A stretch of DNA of 64,000 nt from Pseudovirgaria hyperparasitica (lineage: Eukaryota > Ascomycota > Dothideomycetes > Acrospermales > Acrospermaceae): the NCBI RefSeq assembly GCF_010093815.1, contig NW_022985559.1, positions 807,180-871,179 on the forward strand, read 5' to 3'. The notes under the pieces were generated by a model. The model was given only the letters and a program-made list of their open reading frames with translations. It did no database searches and was not told where the DNA came from. Of this stretch, positions 24,655 to 37,307 are shown one piece after another (position 1 is the first letter of the stretch; each line of letters starts with the position of its first letter). Position numbers and translations under genes: made by a program.

Positions 24655-25600
24655 GCTTATTATATCTCTATTCTAATAAGAATATATCTTATATACTATC
24701 TAGAAGAGCTCTTATAACCCCTCTCTTATTCTATAACTATTTATTATTCTATACTCTTAAACTTTAAAAAGTTCTCTTTTACTTCTTATCTAATAATTAT
24801 AGTAAAGACTTTAATTAATTAGAATCTAATATAGATAAGAGTCTTCTATTAAGAGTATATAGTAGAGTCGAAAGAAGTTCTCTTATATTCTATATCTTCT
24901 CTATATACTAACTTAAGAAGCTTATTCTATTTTTATCTATATAAAAAGATATCTTAAATACTAGATAGTAGAGCTTTAAGAAGTTCTTTCTTATTCTATA
25001 TCTCTTCTATATATTATCTAGTAAAGCTCTAAGAAGTTCTTTCTTACTTAATATCTCTTATAAATACTATAGTTTCTAATATAATAAGATTCCAATTAAA
25101 CTAGTATTTATTTTTAATTATATATAGTAAAGTAATAAGAAGGTCTATCTTTCTATATATCTTCTCTATATCTTAGATAATTTACCTTTATATACTTTCT
25201 ATTAACTAAGAATCTATCTTAGTCTCTATCTAGTAGAGCTTAGAGAAGTTCTCTTTTATTCTATATTACTTCTATATATTATAATAGTAAGCTTAATAGA
25301 ACTCTATATAGATAAATATCTATCTAGAATTCTATCTAGAATAGTTTTAGAAAGTTTATCTTAAGTCTCAATCTACTATATCTTATATAAGACTAGATAT
25401 AGTATAATTTTATCTAGAGTAGAATTAATCTTAAAATCTATCTAGTAAAATATAAGAAAGTTCTTCTCTAATATATATCTCTTCTAACTATTATAGTTAT
25501 AGACTTAATAGAATTCTATTTAGAGTAGACTCTACTTAAAGGTCTATCTAGTAGCCTCTAAAGAAGTTCTATCTTACTTTATCTATCTCTTATATTCTAT
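24655..25600. repeat. AT-rich satellite-like array between retroelements
   Basis: The boxes GAAGTTCTTTCTTA / GAAGTTCTCTTTTATTC and CTATCTAGTAGAGCTTT recur through this 0.95-kb stretch, roughly every 100-110 bp where the spacing is still readable. They match the clear 106-bp unit at 52870-53190. The final unit is cut by the insertion of the outer Gypsy element and continues on its far side. Confidence 0.65.
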
Positions 25601-25815
25601 TACGGGAATACAACGTATACATAGATATAAGAGTATTTATAGAATATAGTAAGTTTAATAAGGGAGGAAGCTAGAGTCTACTCGGCTTCCTTAAGATAAG
25701 GGATAGAGTATACTATTAAAAAGGGGCTTACTTAGCTTCATTAAGTAAGAAGGGAGTAGTAGCACGGGCGTAGTATACTAGCGTTAAGTATACCTAGAGT
25801 CTACCCTTAATATTA
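25601..25815 (-). repeat. LTR (3') of the outer Gypsy element
   Basis: 215 bp, co-linear without gaps with 52650-52864. Differences are mostly transitions, denser in the first 35 bp. Confidence 0.87.
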
Positions 25816-25866
25816 CCCCCTCTCTCCGCTCGTTTATCGCTAGAGCCCGCCTAGTTATAGACTACT

Positions 25867-26238
25867 ATAGTGAGCTATCGCCACGTGTGTCCCTTTTATA
25901 AATGGCTATGTTCCTAGTATAGTAGTCGACGACGAACTCACAAGTATCTCTCCTAGGTATTATAAGTTCTCTTTAAACGCACGACTTCTTATTAGTTCTC
26001 TTTTATGATAGGACGGGTCTATATAATACTCTTAATTAATTCTTTAATAGCTAAGCCTAATAATTAATACCTATAGAGGCCCATGAACGTAAGAAAAGGT
26101 TAAATAGTCGAATATTAGTAATGGGGGAAGCGCGCCGAGTAGAATGACCAAGGAAAACGCCCTCCTTAAATATATAATAAAGCCATATAATCGAGCCAGG
26201 GACACATACATATAGGGCTATAGGAGCGGCCTTCCACA
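25867..26238 (-). repeat. LTR (3') of the 11.4-kb Gypsy element
   Basis: 372 bp; the central 150-plus bp are identical to 36936-37307. The exact outer base is uncertain by one, because of overlap with the CTACT duplication. Confidence 0.88.
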
Positions 26239-26384
26239 TATACCTCCCCGGCCTATAGAACTACTACCCTTAGTAGTATAGTAACTGTATAAGAAACCGT
26301 GTGAAGAACGTCTAAAAGAAAGACCTTAATACGAATAAAATACGCCCCTAGTAAATCTCTCGGCGCGGGTAAACCTTAGCCCGG

Positions 26385-26417
26385 ATTATTAGTTAAGGGT
26401 AGCCCTTAACTAATAAT
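26385..26417. repeat. Perfect palindrome inside the 11.4-kb element (first copy)
   Basis: 15-bp arms (ATTATTAGTTAAGGG and its complement) around a 3-bp centre TAG. The same palindrome, with longer arms, occurs at 33684-33722. Confidence 0.9.
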
Positions 26418-26419
26418 TA

Positions 26420-29400
26420 GGTAGGTTTTTAGGCGCCTAATCTTAGTACTTAAGGTCGCGAGCTAGCTCCTAAAGAATCGTATCGCTTATCTTAGAGAGG
26501 TTAGATTCCTCCTCGTTAGATAGTTCGTTAGGCCTCTCCTATCTATAGAAGTTCTCTTCGACGTTATCTAGGCCCGCGTTAGACTCGAATTTCTTAAAAT
26601 TAATTAGCCGCTTAGCGGCGCGCGCCTTATTAAATTCCTTCTAGAACGACCTATCCCTATAGACTAGCCTTTTCTACCTTACTATTTTCTTAAAGGTCTC
26701 TATAAATACCCTCGAGCCCTCCTTAAACCAGGCATCTACCTTAGCTTTAAGTTATTAAGGACTTACGTTAAGCTACGTAGCTGCCTCTTCTTTTATCTTC
26801 TAGCTATTCTATCTTTTACGGCTGACTAATGCGTTACTAATAGCGTTAAAACTCGGGAGTTAAACTACGGCTAGGAAGGCAAAAGGAATCGCGCTATATT
26901 TATTAGAAAATCCCGACGGAGACGTGGGTCCTAGAGTTAAATTCCTATGAGCTACTACGAGTTATTTCTATATACCTATTTTAGGCACTTCCATTATTAT
27001 GTAATTAGGGCTAATCGTGATATACTATAGAAGTATCGTACGTCTTCCACTCTTTACGGGACCCTAGGCGCCGTATATTATTAGTGGGCTAGAGATATAT
27101 ACTTTAAGGGACTAGTAGGGGACCGGGACGAAGGGACTAAATCATTTCTTATCGTCCGTATTATAGATCTTATCGTTAATAGCTATAATTATACTATTTC
27201 GATTAACCCCCTCGCGGAGCTTAGCCTTCAACTACCATTTATTTAAGAACTTATAGGAGCGGGGAACGATTATAGTATAGTCGTTACTTCGTTCGTCGTC
27301 GAGACTAATACTCCCCTAGATTATATTAAACCCGTGTCTATCACTAGGATCGAGGATTCGATTAATGGCATTATCGAGATGCTTAAAACCCGTCTTATCG
27401 CCCCTATCCTAGGACTTCGCATAGTACGGGTACGAGATTAGATAGTAGTTAAGATCAGGCCGAAGAGCGACATAGGTAAGCTAGTAAAGTAGACATTACC
27501 TAATAAACTATTAGATATAGGAGTGGTATATAGTTCGTAGCCAGCCGTAGTTCGATTTCTTATTAAATATACGCTGGTGGTACTTATATATATTAAATTC
27601 ATCCCTCGCGAGTTCTAGGATACTCTTATTAAGTATAGAGGTCGTCTTTTTAAGTAGCTCGAAGAGCCCTTTAATATTAACACTTCCGGTACGTTCCTAC
27701 TCGTCGAAGAGTTACCTATCTATTCTACTATCCTCCTTCTAAATCATAAATGCGATACTAGTAAGGATGGTTTTAATATTAATAACTTGCTTCGGGGTCT
27801 CTAGGGCCTAGTAACGATAGATACCTAATACCTCTATTGGATAAGGTGGCCACGCGTACTTCGTAAACTAGGTATAGCGGTCCTTATAAACTTTAAGAGC
27901 CCCCACGTTATCTCTAAACTTATATACTATTTTAAGTCTCGCTACTAGGTTCAAGTAGGACACGCTAACAAGTATATCATTCTTTCTAGCCACGTCTTAG
28001 TAATGCTTATAGTAGACTTTATACAGAATAGCCATGTTACCTATCTACGCTTTCTAGCGTACTAGTAGGGCCATTCCCTTAATGCTCGTGAAATTCTTCT
28101 TTAATAATATAGCTACCTTAAAAGTCTTTATTACTAAAGGCGTGTATCGACACTTCTTAGGCTCGTTCTCTTCCTCGACCGATACTATTGTCTTAGGGTG
28201 CGAACTAAGAATAACTAGGGATTATCGTGTAGGCGCCCCTAGTAATTACTAAGGGCCGGTAGATAAGGCACGTCCACGAGTAGGTTTTATTAGCGTAGCC
28301 GTAATAGATACTAAAGAGGTTCTTATATAGCCCGGTAAGGGACGTATACTAGTAGTAGTAGGAGGAATACTTACTTCGAACGGATAACTAGCTTTAAAGA
28401 GATGACGTACTACTAAACTAGAAGGCGTGCTTCGTGGAGGGGACTTCACTATAGGCGTTACCTACGCTAGTTTTAGTAACGGTAAGGTCTAAGGCGGAGG
28501 CGATATACTTATCTCTTTAATTTATAGGTAGTGTTCGACGGGCCTATAAACCATTCTACTTATCTATAACTATTAACTGGCGGGGATAATAAGTCCCGTC
28601 TTATTATAGAACGTTAGTTTATTTTATCGGCTAGGGTAGTTCGAGAGTTACTAGAGAGATAGACCGTCCTCGTTACTATCGCTAGCTAGGGCGGTATCGA
28701 TATTAGAGCTCTAAAGATATGCCTTAATTCCCCTTCCCTTCTATCCCTAGCCGATTTAGGATTATAGGGATACGTTTAACTAGTTCCTCGCTCTTACCCA
28801 TGTCCGCATTCGTAAGAGCGCTACTAGCTTTTCTATGAAGTTCTATATTTACTAGAGCTATCCGAGGGCGGATTAGAGTGACTAGCTATTATTATTAGAG
28901 AGGTCTTTTTACTAGTTTTATAGGATTATATTTTTAGCTTTTAGAATGCGGGAGTTAGTATCTCTTCTACGACGAATCATCTCGTGGACTTCTTTTAGAA
29001 TAGAGGAGTTAATCTTTACCTTACTATACCCTATTATGGCTCCTACTTCCTAGAAGAGGTTAACTATACTACTTAAGAGCTATTCTATGAGGCTAGTAAT
29101 ATAAAGGAGATTATTAAACGTATCTAGAATATAGTCCCATCGCTCTTACGGGTCCTAGATAGCGATAATTCGGTTAATAGTAGACTTATTTACTTCCGTA
29201 GCTTCTATAGCCTATCCGTGCGGAGTAGTAGATGGCCTCGATACCACGATAGCCGTTAATAGCCCTGCTTTAGTACTCACGACTCTTGACTAGGACCGCG
29301 TCTATCTTATTAGTGCTTAATAATCTTATAACTCTTCATGGGTAGGCGTTTTCTTTTTCGGCGGGGCTATTATTATTATTAGTTCTATCGGCGAGTTACG

Positions 29401-29420
29401 TTCTAAGGAGAGGTAGTTAA
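26420..29420 (-). other. Extra segment of unknown nature in the 11.4-kb Gypsy element
   Basis: About 3 kb between the spacer after integrase and the 3' LTR show minus-strand coding texture with short open runs (for example 28249-28449), but no family that I recognise. It could be an accessory gene of the element or a separate insertion; I see no terminal repeats that would settle it. Degraded like the rest of the element. Confidence 0.4.
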
Positions 29421-29527
29421 GCGAGGCGGAAGTGGAGGAGAAGGTTTTATTAATTAAGGAGGTATGGAGAGGTGTAAGAGGGAAGAGTTATATACTATCT
29501 TAAGTTCTCTTTTTATACCTCCTCGAA

Positions 29528-29697
29528 TACCGGGTATATAGTGATTTTTATAAATGATCCTTACTAACGGCCGTAGGCCCGTATACGTGTCGAATCTGTG
29601 AATAAATATATACTAGGTATATAGGAAATCTATAAATAAATATGTCTACCGGGTATATGGCGGAATCTATAAATGAATAGATACCGGGTATATTCTT
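29528..29697. repeat. Short tandem repeat, about 36 bp, in the spacer of the 11.4-kb element
   Basis: ACCGGGTATAT or its CTAGGTATAT variant, followed by GAATCTATAAATGAATA-like sequence, recurs at about 29529, 29611, 29647 and 29682. A second small duplication, TTTCGATAATGGAGTT, lies at 29950 and 29976. Confidence 0.75.
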
Positions 29698-32600
29698 ATC
29701 CTTATAAGACTTCCTATAAGTATCTTTTTCTTCTATACCTCCTCCTTCTTTTCTTCCTTATTAGTTCCTAATAGGGTCCGTTCTATAGTAACGAAATAGG
29801 CCTTCGATAGATAGGCTTCGATTACACGACCGGCTTTAATATATAGTAGGTGGAATTCGCGTAAACGCCATTATGTCTTCTTTCGAGCATTTCTTACTTT
29901 AATAATAAGTTTTATTATTTTATAGTAATGATAGGGTTCATTATCCTCTTTCGATAATGGAGTTCATCGTTCTTTTTCGATAATGGAGTTTATTATCATA
30001 AGACTACTTTTATAAGCATCTCTTCCCTCCTTAAAAAAAACTTCTATCCTCTAGAAGGAGATATCGATTCTAGGGAAACGTAAATATTCTTCTCTATTAA
30101 AGTCTTACGGAGTAGAAATTACTACTTCCACCTAGGTTCGTGTGGCGTCGTCGAGGTATTCCGTGAGTTATTTATGATAGTTTTCCTTATCGCTACTCTC
30201 CTTATTTTCCTCGGTAATTCTTCTGATTAGTGGTCGTGAGGGCTCGTCGTGACTCTCGTTACTTATATTTCTTATAAAATATTTCTTTAACCTATGGCTA
30301 GGAAACGTCCCTCTAAGCATGGCTCTATTAAGCTTCGCGAGCTTATAAGTATAATTAAACACGGACTAGATTCTATATGGCCCCCTCTAATACTACCTTA
30401 GCTTCCGCCCTATATCCTTCTATCGCTACGAGTCGTATAGGAGGATAATCGTATTAACTAGTAACGAATCTTAATAAAGGTAATGGTCGTTATTCCATGC
30501 CTCTCTCGATTCCTTACGCGTTCGTGTCGCGTGGGCATGGGCCTCCTTAAGATCCTCGGATCTTCTCTTAAGTTATCTAGCTTAAAGAGCGAGTAAGTCG
30601 GATGTTAATCGCACCTCGTCCTAAGGGAGTATTTAGAGCGACTCGAATTCGACTTTAATAGGCATGATTAGTTTATAGCCGAGCACGAGGTATACGGTAC
30701 TATACCCTATACTAGCACGTGTCGTTATTCTATCTACCTAGACGACCGCATGGAGATAGCCGGGCTAGTTCTTAAATCCGCTATTAGTTATCTTCGCGAG
30801 AGCATTAGCGAGTAGTATAAAACTTCTCTCGATAATCCTATTTACTCGGGGATTATATATAGACATAACCTTCTAATAAATTCTATAGAGTTAGAGGAGC
30901 TCCTCTATGGCACCTATATTTTCTCTACTACTATTATAGGTGATTTTAGGAATGATTCCGTATCTATAGATCACGTTCTTAAAGAGAAACTTTACGATAA
31001 CTATAGACGTGGCCGCCGTACATGCCTCCGCCTTAGTCTATCCGCTTAGCTATTCTCGTATAGATACCACTTTACTATACCCTATAGAAGATAGTAGTAT
31101 CGTTATATCTAAGTATATTCTTTACTAAAGAATAGGCGTTATAACGTGGTAGAGCCCTTTATTAAGACCTCCGAGGAGTTTACTTCGTCGTTAATATTTA
31201 TTATAGGTTTTCACGTGCTATCGCACGTCTCTATATATACCTACCTACTAATACTTATCCTTAATCCTTCCGAGGGTCCCTTCGCTACCTCTATAATCTA
31301 TCTCGTTATAAGTAGCGGTAGTTATACGCGCCCTAGTATTCGGATTCTTAATTACTCGTGTATATTGGCGATACCTATCTTCTCTCCGCTAGAGTATTTA
31401 GTTATATACGAGGAACTTTAGGCAGTTAGTTATAAAGGCCTTATACGCTCGGTTAGTTAGGTCGGTTAGCCTCTCGAGTATAGTAAGGTACTTTATAATT
31501 CTCTACTATTTATCGCTATATTCATCTATTAAGGGAGACTTAATGGCGGTATAGTCGAGTATCTCTATTATATAATCTCTCCCGCTAACGGGCTTAATTA
31601 ACGACGTCTCTAGTACGTCTATATATAGAGCTATATCCACGAACTTATCTAGGTTAAAGGTAGAGACGTCTGGTGGTTCTTCTCCTTTATATATCCGTGA
31701 GATACCGTCGGCGACTATATTACGCTTCCTAGGTACGTATCTAACTATAAAGTTCTATAGCTAAATCTACGCGAGCCACCTAGTAACGAGCGCCCCTAGT
31801 AAGTTAGTTACAGTATGGTTAATTTAAGCGACTAGAGTATTCGCGTCTATTTCTATAATAAAGTACATGCTATAGAGGTATTACTAGAACTTCTATAACG
31901 CGTAGAGGAGGGCTCGGTACTCCAGCTTCACGGTATCGTAGTTTCTCTTAGCTTTTAACTATATTCCTCTATTATACCGCGATAGCTAACGTTTACGATC
32001 CTCGTTCTCCTATATTAATATAGCTCCCTATCTAATATTACTAGAGTCTACTACTAGAATTATATCTCCCGTACCTATCCTATACTATAACGTTATTAGT
32101 GCGGGAGTAGTAGTTAGAGCTATCTTTAGCGCGTCCATCGAGGTCTACTCCTTAGCTATCTACTACTAGGCCGATTCATTCTTTAATAGTATAAATAGCG
32201 GCGATGCGATAATAGCGTACCCGGGGATCTATATCCGGAAATATATATAAACGCCAAGGAAGGCTTATACATTTATCGTGTTTTTATAGGGTTTCTAGTC
32301 CCTAATAGTAGTAACCTTTTTATTACTCGGTCGCCTCCCTTTAATATTATAGACGTATCCTATAACGTTAGCGGCTTTAACATACTACTAAGTCTTCTTA
32401 CTACTTAGGGCGTATCTAGCGCGCTCTATATCCGCGAGAACCTTATCCACGTTAATTAAATGTTCTAGGATATACCTATAAATTCCAGGTAGGGCCTCCT
32501 TAGAGTTATATTTCGTCGTGGGTCCTTTAATGCCTAAGTTATCTAGGAATAGTAGAGCTCTCTCCGGGATATATTCTTATATAATAGTTAATATAATTCT

Positions 32601-33683
32601 AACGAACTAAGCTACTAAATTAGTGGCCCCTTAAGGTAATATTATCCCGTATAGTAATCCTAGGGGCGTTATAAACCCCGTTAAGTCTCGGTAATACTCT
32701 ACTAATAGAATCTAATTATATCCTAAGAAGAAGTTAGTAAACGTTAAGACGGCTATCCCCGTAAAGTGCTCCGAGAACTCTTTATACGAGGGCGGCGTGG
32801 CCGTATCACGAATAGTGACTCAGTTAATTTCTATCGCCGAATTAATTAACCTATAATCTCGTTCCTTATTGGCTTCCTTCTTCTTTTCCACGAGAAAATA
32901 GGCGTTTCGATAAGGACTACTATAGGGCTTAAGCCTTCTACTATTAAGACGCTCTTTTAGGATCGTGAGTACCTTCCTATAAAGGGCTCTAGAAATATTA
33001 AAGTTCTTAGCCTACTATACCTTATATTCTACCGTTCGGATCTCCTACGGAGATACTACCTCTTCATTAAATTTACTAAGGTATAAGAATTCCTATACTA
33101 GTGCTTCCTCACGATATAATAAGATTATATATAGTAACTTAAGTTCCGCGGGACGTAGCTCTATTCTAATCTTTAGCTAACTTATACATAGAGGCGTTAG
33201 ACGTGTTCCTAGCGGGATAGTTACCCGTTAAGGCTCTATTAGCCTATTAAACGCGTTAAGGCCTAGATGGACGGCTAGAAGAAGTACCTACTATGCGATT
33301 ACTCGTTCACGCTAGTCTAGATACCCTAATAGATTCCTAGGAACCTTTCGGTAGGCTTCGGAGTCATCTATAGAGTATACTTTAACTCCCTTTCTTTTAT
33401 ATATGGTGGCTATACTAAATCCCTTTAATACCCTAGATAAATACCGTCTTTAGAGGCTGGTGGAGCCTACTATAAGCCGTTCTATTATCGTGCCTTATTT
33501 ATATATAAAGGTAGCGTACCTTACCGCTATAACTAGAGCGGCTAAGTCATCTTTTCTCGATAACCGAGTAATATTTTTAGGCCGGATTTTCTCGGAAAGT
33601 AACTCTATATAACTTATTTCTATATCCGTATAAAAATATAGCCTATCCCCTTCGTTAGTAGGTTTACCGGACCCTATTTAGTA

Positions 33684-33722
33684 CGGATTATTAGTTAAGG
33701 GTAGCCCTTAACTAATAATCCG
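33684..33722. repeat. Perfect palindrome inside the 11.4-kb element (second copy)
   Basis: 18-bp arms (CGGATTATTAGTTAAGGG and its complement) around the centre TAG, the same centre and inner arms as 26385-26417. A weaker relative (TTAGTCAAGG / CCTTAACTAA) lies near 36405-36430. Confidence 0.92.
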
Positions 33723-36700
33723 GCTTAACTCCGGCTTCCGGTAATATACTCTACTATATAGTTAGTCTCTAGCTATGGAGTTACCCTCCTTCTCTAAGAC
33801 TAGAATATACTTATCCGGACTAGTTTCGAAGGTTATATGTTCTTATCTATATACGGAGTAGACTATTAAGAGTACTTACCTAGAGGCTAACCTCTATACC
33901 GTAAGTAAGGCCTATCTAGTATATAGCTCCCCTAGGATAAGGTTATAATTAAGTTTACTATACACGAATATCGAAGTAGCTATAACGATCCGACCTATAT
34001 AGATAGGGTATTACTATACTATTCCTATGAATAGAGTACTATACTAAGTAGCGCTAACTAAACTCGAGTTCTTTATATATAGTAGAAGCGAAGATATCGC
34101 TAGCCTAAGACGCCTCGTAGCATCTAGTCGAATGCCATTTACCTATACGCTACTATCGAATAGTACTATACTAGTCGCCCTTTTAAGACTAACTTCTACG
34201 GGGTACCTTAGATACTTAGCTACTAGCCTTACTATCCCTTCCTTAAGCTAATTAATATCTTATTACGTGATAGCCGTCCCTATGGCATAGAGAGGTACTA
34301 ATACGTTAAGTTTATTTATCTTAGGAGCCATGGTATAGTCGTTTCTTCCTTTCTTCTCGGCTCTCTCTTCTTAAGCCTCGCGGACCTCTCTAGCTATAAA
34401 GTCGGGGGCGCCCTTCTTAAATACCGTACGACATAAGTCGCTATTAAGGCTTAATAGTTCGCTAATAGTAATGTTTATAGTTATCCCTAGAACGCGTACT
34501 AGCCATGCTTCGCTAGCTTCTATACTTAGCCACTATCCTTCGCGTAGATAGTTATTAAGCTTAACGTCTTAGATACGTGCCTTTTAACTAGGATTTAGGC
34601 TATCCCCTTTATCTATCTTATCCTCTAGCGCCGTTAGCTCTTATTTAGACGTTCCCTAGTCGCTACTCTTCTCGCCGTCCTCCTATTTCTTAATAATCCT
34701 TATATACTACCCTTCACGCATTCCGCGGAGACGGACGATCTTTCTTTTCTTAGTATAATTAGATATACTCTTTGTAATCCCCCTTCTAGATATTACGAGT
34801 ATAGCGGGCTCTTCTAGGGCTATCTCCTCGCGGATATATCTATTACTAGCCACGTCGAAGCGTTCGTAGAATTCTATATATCTATCTTTCTTACTCTTGG
34901 GCGACGTGACTTCTTCTTCCGAATCGCTATCTACTAAGGCCTAGTAGGGACCCTTCGTAGGTTTTATACTAATACTATATACCGGCACTCCCTATAAAGC
35001 GTTAATGTTTACTATAGACGTAGAAACCTTTACTCCTCCTCCGTACTAGCTTAGGCTATTTTAAACTATTACTACGTAGTTCCGGATAGCTTATAGAGTA
35101 GCTTATAGCCCTACCGAGGAGGGTAGTAATAGGATTTCTTCTCTATTCGCCCTAAAACGCCCTCGGAACACTCGTACCCCGTTAATATTTAGTAATCCGT
35201 CTCTAATATATTCTACTATCTCTGGACATCTATATATGGGGTAATCTCCTCCGTATATAATGTACACGATTAGTCTTCGAGGCCTATTCTAGACTATAAC
35301 GCCTCCTTAGAAGTCTCGGGTAGAGACGTATTCTCTATTCTATATATAATTCTATAGATAAACTTATATTAGTTCTATAGGCATGCCTCGTGCTTAGAGA
35401 TGTGCTAAAAGATTTAGCCTTCGCGTCTACTAGTTAATAATAGCCGAAAGTAGCTTAGGTTCGTACTTCTTAAGGGATGGGAATAAGGGATTAGAGATAA
35501 AGTAGGACTTTATCTTAATTAACATAAGGTCTAGTTTACTAAATCTCTCTACCATCTCGTTAAACTTATCCGATTCTAGCGCGACGTGTACTACGACTAG
35601 AGAGGGGTAGTTAAATTCATTAGTTCTTCTTTCTTCATGTGACTACTCTTCTAAGCCGGTCTTCTTACTCCCTATCTTTAATTTATAGTATATAGCTATG
35701 GCTAGCTCTTATACGGCTAAGTACTTATTAATACGAGCTAGTTTCTTAAGTACTCTAGCCTTTCATAATACGAAGCTATAGATAATTACCTAGTCGTAAC
35801 TATGTACTTCTATTATAAGTTAATATTTCTCTATAGCCCGAGCCTTAAGACTATTAGGTAGCCCTTCTAGAAAGAGCTCTGTTCGCGAATACGAGCTTAG
35901 GCTTCCTTTAGCCGTAAGTTTCTCCGTAATAATATAATACCGGGAGTAGTACATGGGGAGAGAGTAGGATGGGTCTACTTTAACCATTTCCACGTATTTT
36001 CGGATAAAGTAGATGGTGCCTTCCTCGAGGGCAGAGTCAAATAGAGAGAATTCCTTTAATAATTCTTCACGTAGCGTGGCCTACTACTATTTCTAAAACC
36101 TACTTATTCCTTTAATAGTAGGACGGAGATAGTCCTCGTAGTATAATAGTAGGGAGGTTATCTTCTTATTAGGCGGAACTTTATAGTTTATATATATATC
36201 CTCGTACTTCCGAAGGAAGGCCGTAATATTTATTCCTTTAAAGCGCTTGGGGGCTAGGGTAGATAGAGGTACTATCCTTCCTTATCGCGTAAATACTACG
36301 AAGAAGTTAAGCATCTCTCTACGAGTTACTAGGTCGTTATTTTAAGCTCCTATCGCACTATTACTAGTAGTAGATATACTAGTAGAGACGCTGGGGGTAA
36401 GGTTATTAGTCAAGGGATTACCTTAACTAAAGGTTAGCCCAATACGTCTACCTATAACACCTATTATTCCTTCTCCATGTTAACTAATCCCTTTATAAGG
36501 TGAACTATTACTATCGTCTTTATCGATATAAGGTTCACGGTATCCTACTTATGTTATTATCTTCGTGTAAGGCGTTCCTAAAGTAGTATACTCGTATAGC
36601 CGTGTTTATGAATAACAGCTATAGTAGCACTAAATAGGTTATATTTATCGTTTTTGAACTCTTCTTTACTACTTTATCTAGCCCTATTTTATATTCTATT

Positions 36701-36935
36701 CCCCTAAGACATTTTCGAGTCGCGCTATCACCCGTGTTAGCATGCGTATACTTTTTACGGCTACTTTTAAGAGGCTAGCCCCTAGCGACTCCGGACTCCC
36801 TGTTTTCCGGACTCGTGGCTTCGATCTAGTAAGTCTAGACTACCTTATTAGATACACTATATACTTCCCCTAAGCTAGTTTCGGAGTCCTAATCTCCCCC
36901 TATAAGTTTGTAGTCCGGGTACGACCTCTAAAATT

Positions 36936-37307
36936 ATGGTAAGCTATTACCACGTGTGTCTCTTTTATAAATGGCTGTGTTCCTAGTATAGTAGTCGACG
37001 ACGAACTCACAAGTATCTCTCCTAGGTATTATAAGTTCTCTTTAAACGCACGACTTCTTATTAGTTCTCTTTTATGATAGGACGGGTCTATATAATACTC
37101 TTAATTAATTCTTTAATAGCTAAGCCTAATAATTAATACCCATAGAGGCCCATGAATGTAAGGAAAGGTCGAATGGTCGAATATTAGTAATGGGGAAAGC
37201 GCGCCGAGTAGAATGACCAAGGAAAACGCCCTCCTTAAATATACAATGAAGCCATGTAATCGAGCTAGGGATACATACATGTGGGGCTGCAGGAGCGGCC
37301 TTCCACA
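36936..37307 (-). repeat. LTR (5') of the 11.4-kb Gypsy element
   Basis: 372 bp, pairs with 25867-26238; followed by CTACT at 37308-37312. Confidence 0.88.

Larger units (their letters stand above)
25867..37307 (-). mobile_element. Large (11.4 kb) Ty3/Gypsy-like LTR retrotransposon fossil nested in the outer element
   Basis: LTRs of about 372 bp (25867-26238, 36936-37307) and a 5-bp target duplication CTACT (25862-25866, 37308-37312). It was inserted about 50 bp inside the 3' LTR of the outer element. Orientation is minus, with a polypurine tract just right of the left LTR. Gag-like sequence lies at about 34400-36900. Reverse transcriptase lies near 32250-32960 and is of a fungal Gypsy group whose catalytic box reads FLDN/FLDD, not YLDD. 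RNase H and integrase traces extend down to about 30170. Beyond integrase lie a repeat-rich spacer and a roughly 3-kb extra segment of unknown nature. LTRs differ at about 20 sites, all transitions. Broken many times. Confidence 0.85.

Noticed and set aside
31146-31421. 91-codon plus-strand frame inside the repeat island
   Set aside because: Runs antisense to the integrase area of the 11.4-kb Gypsy fossil; chance opening in AT-rich DNA.
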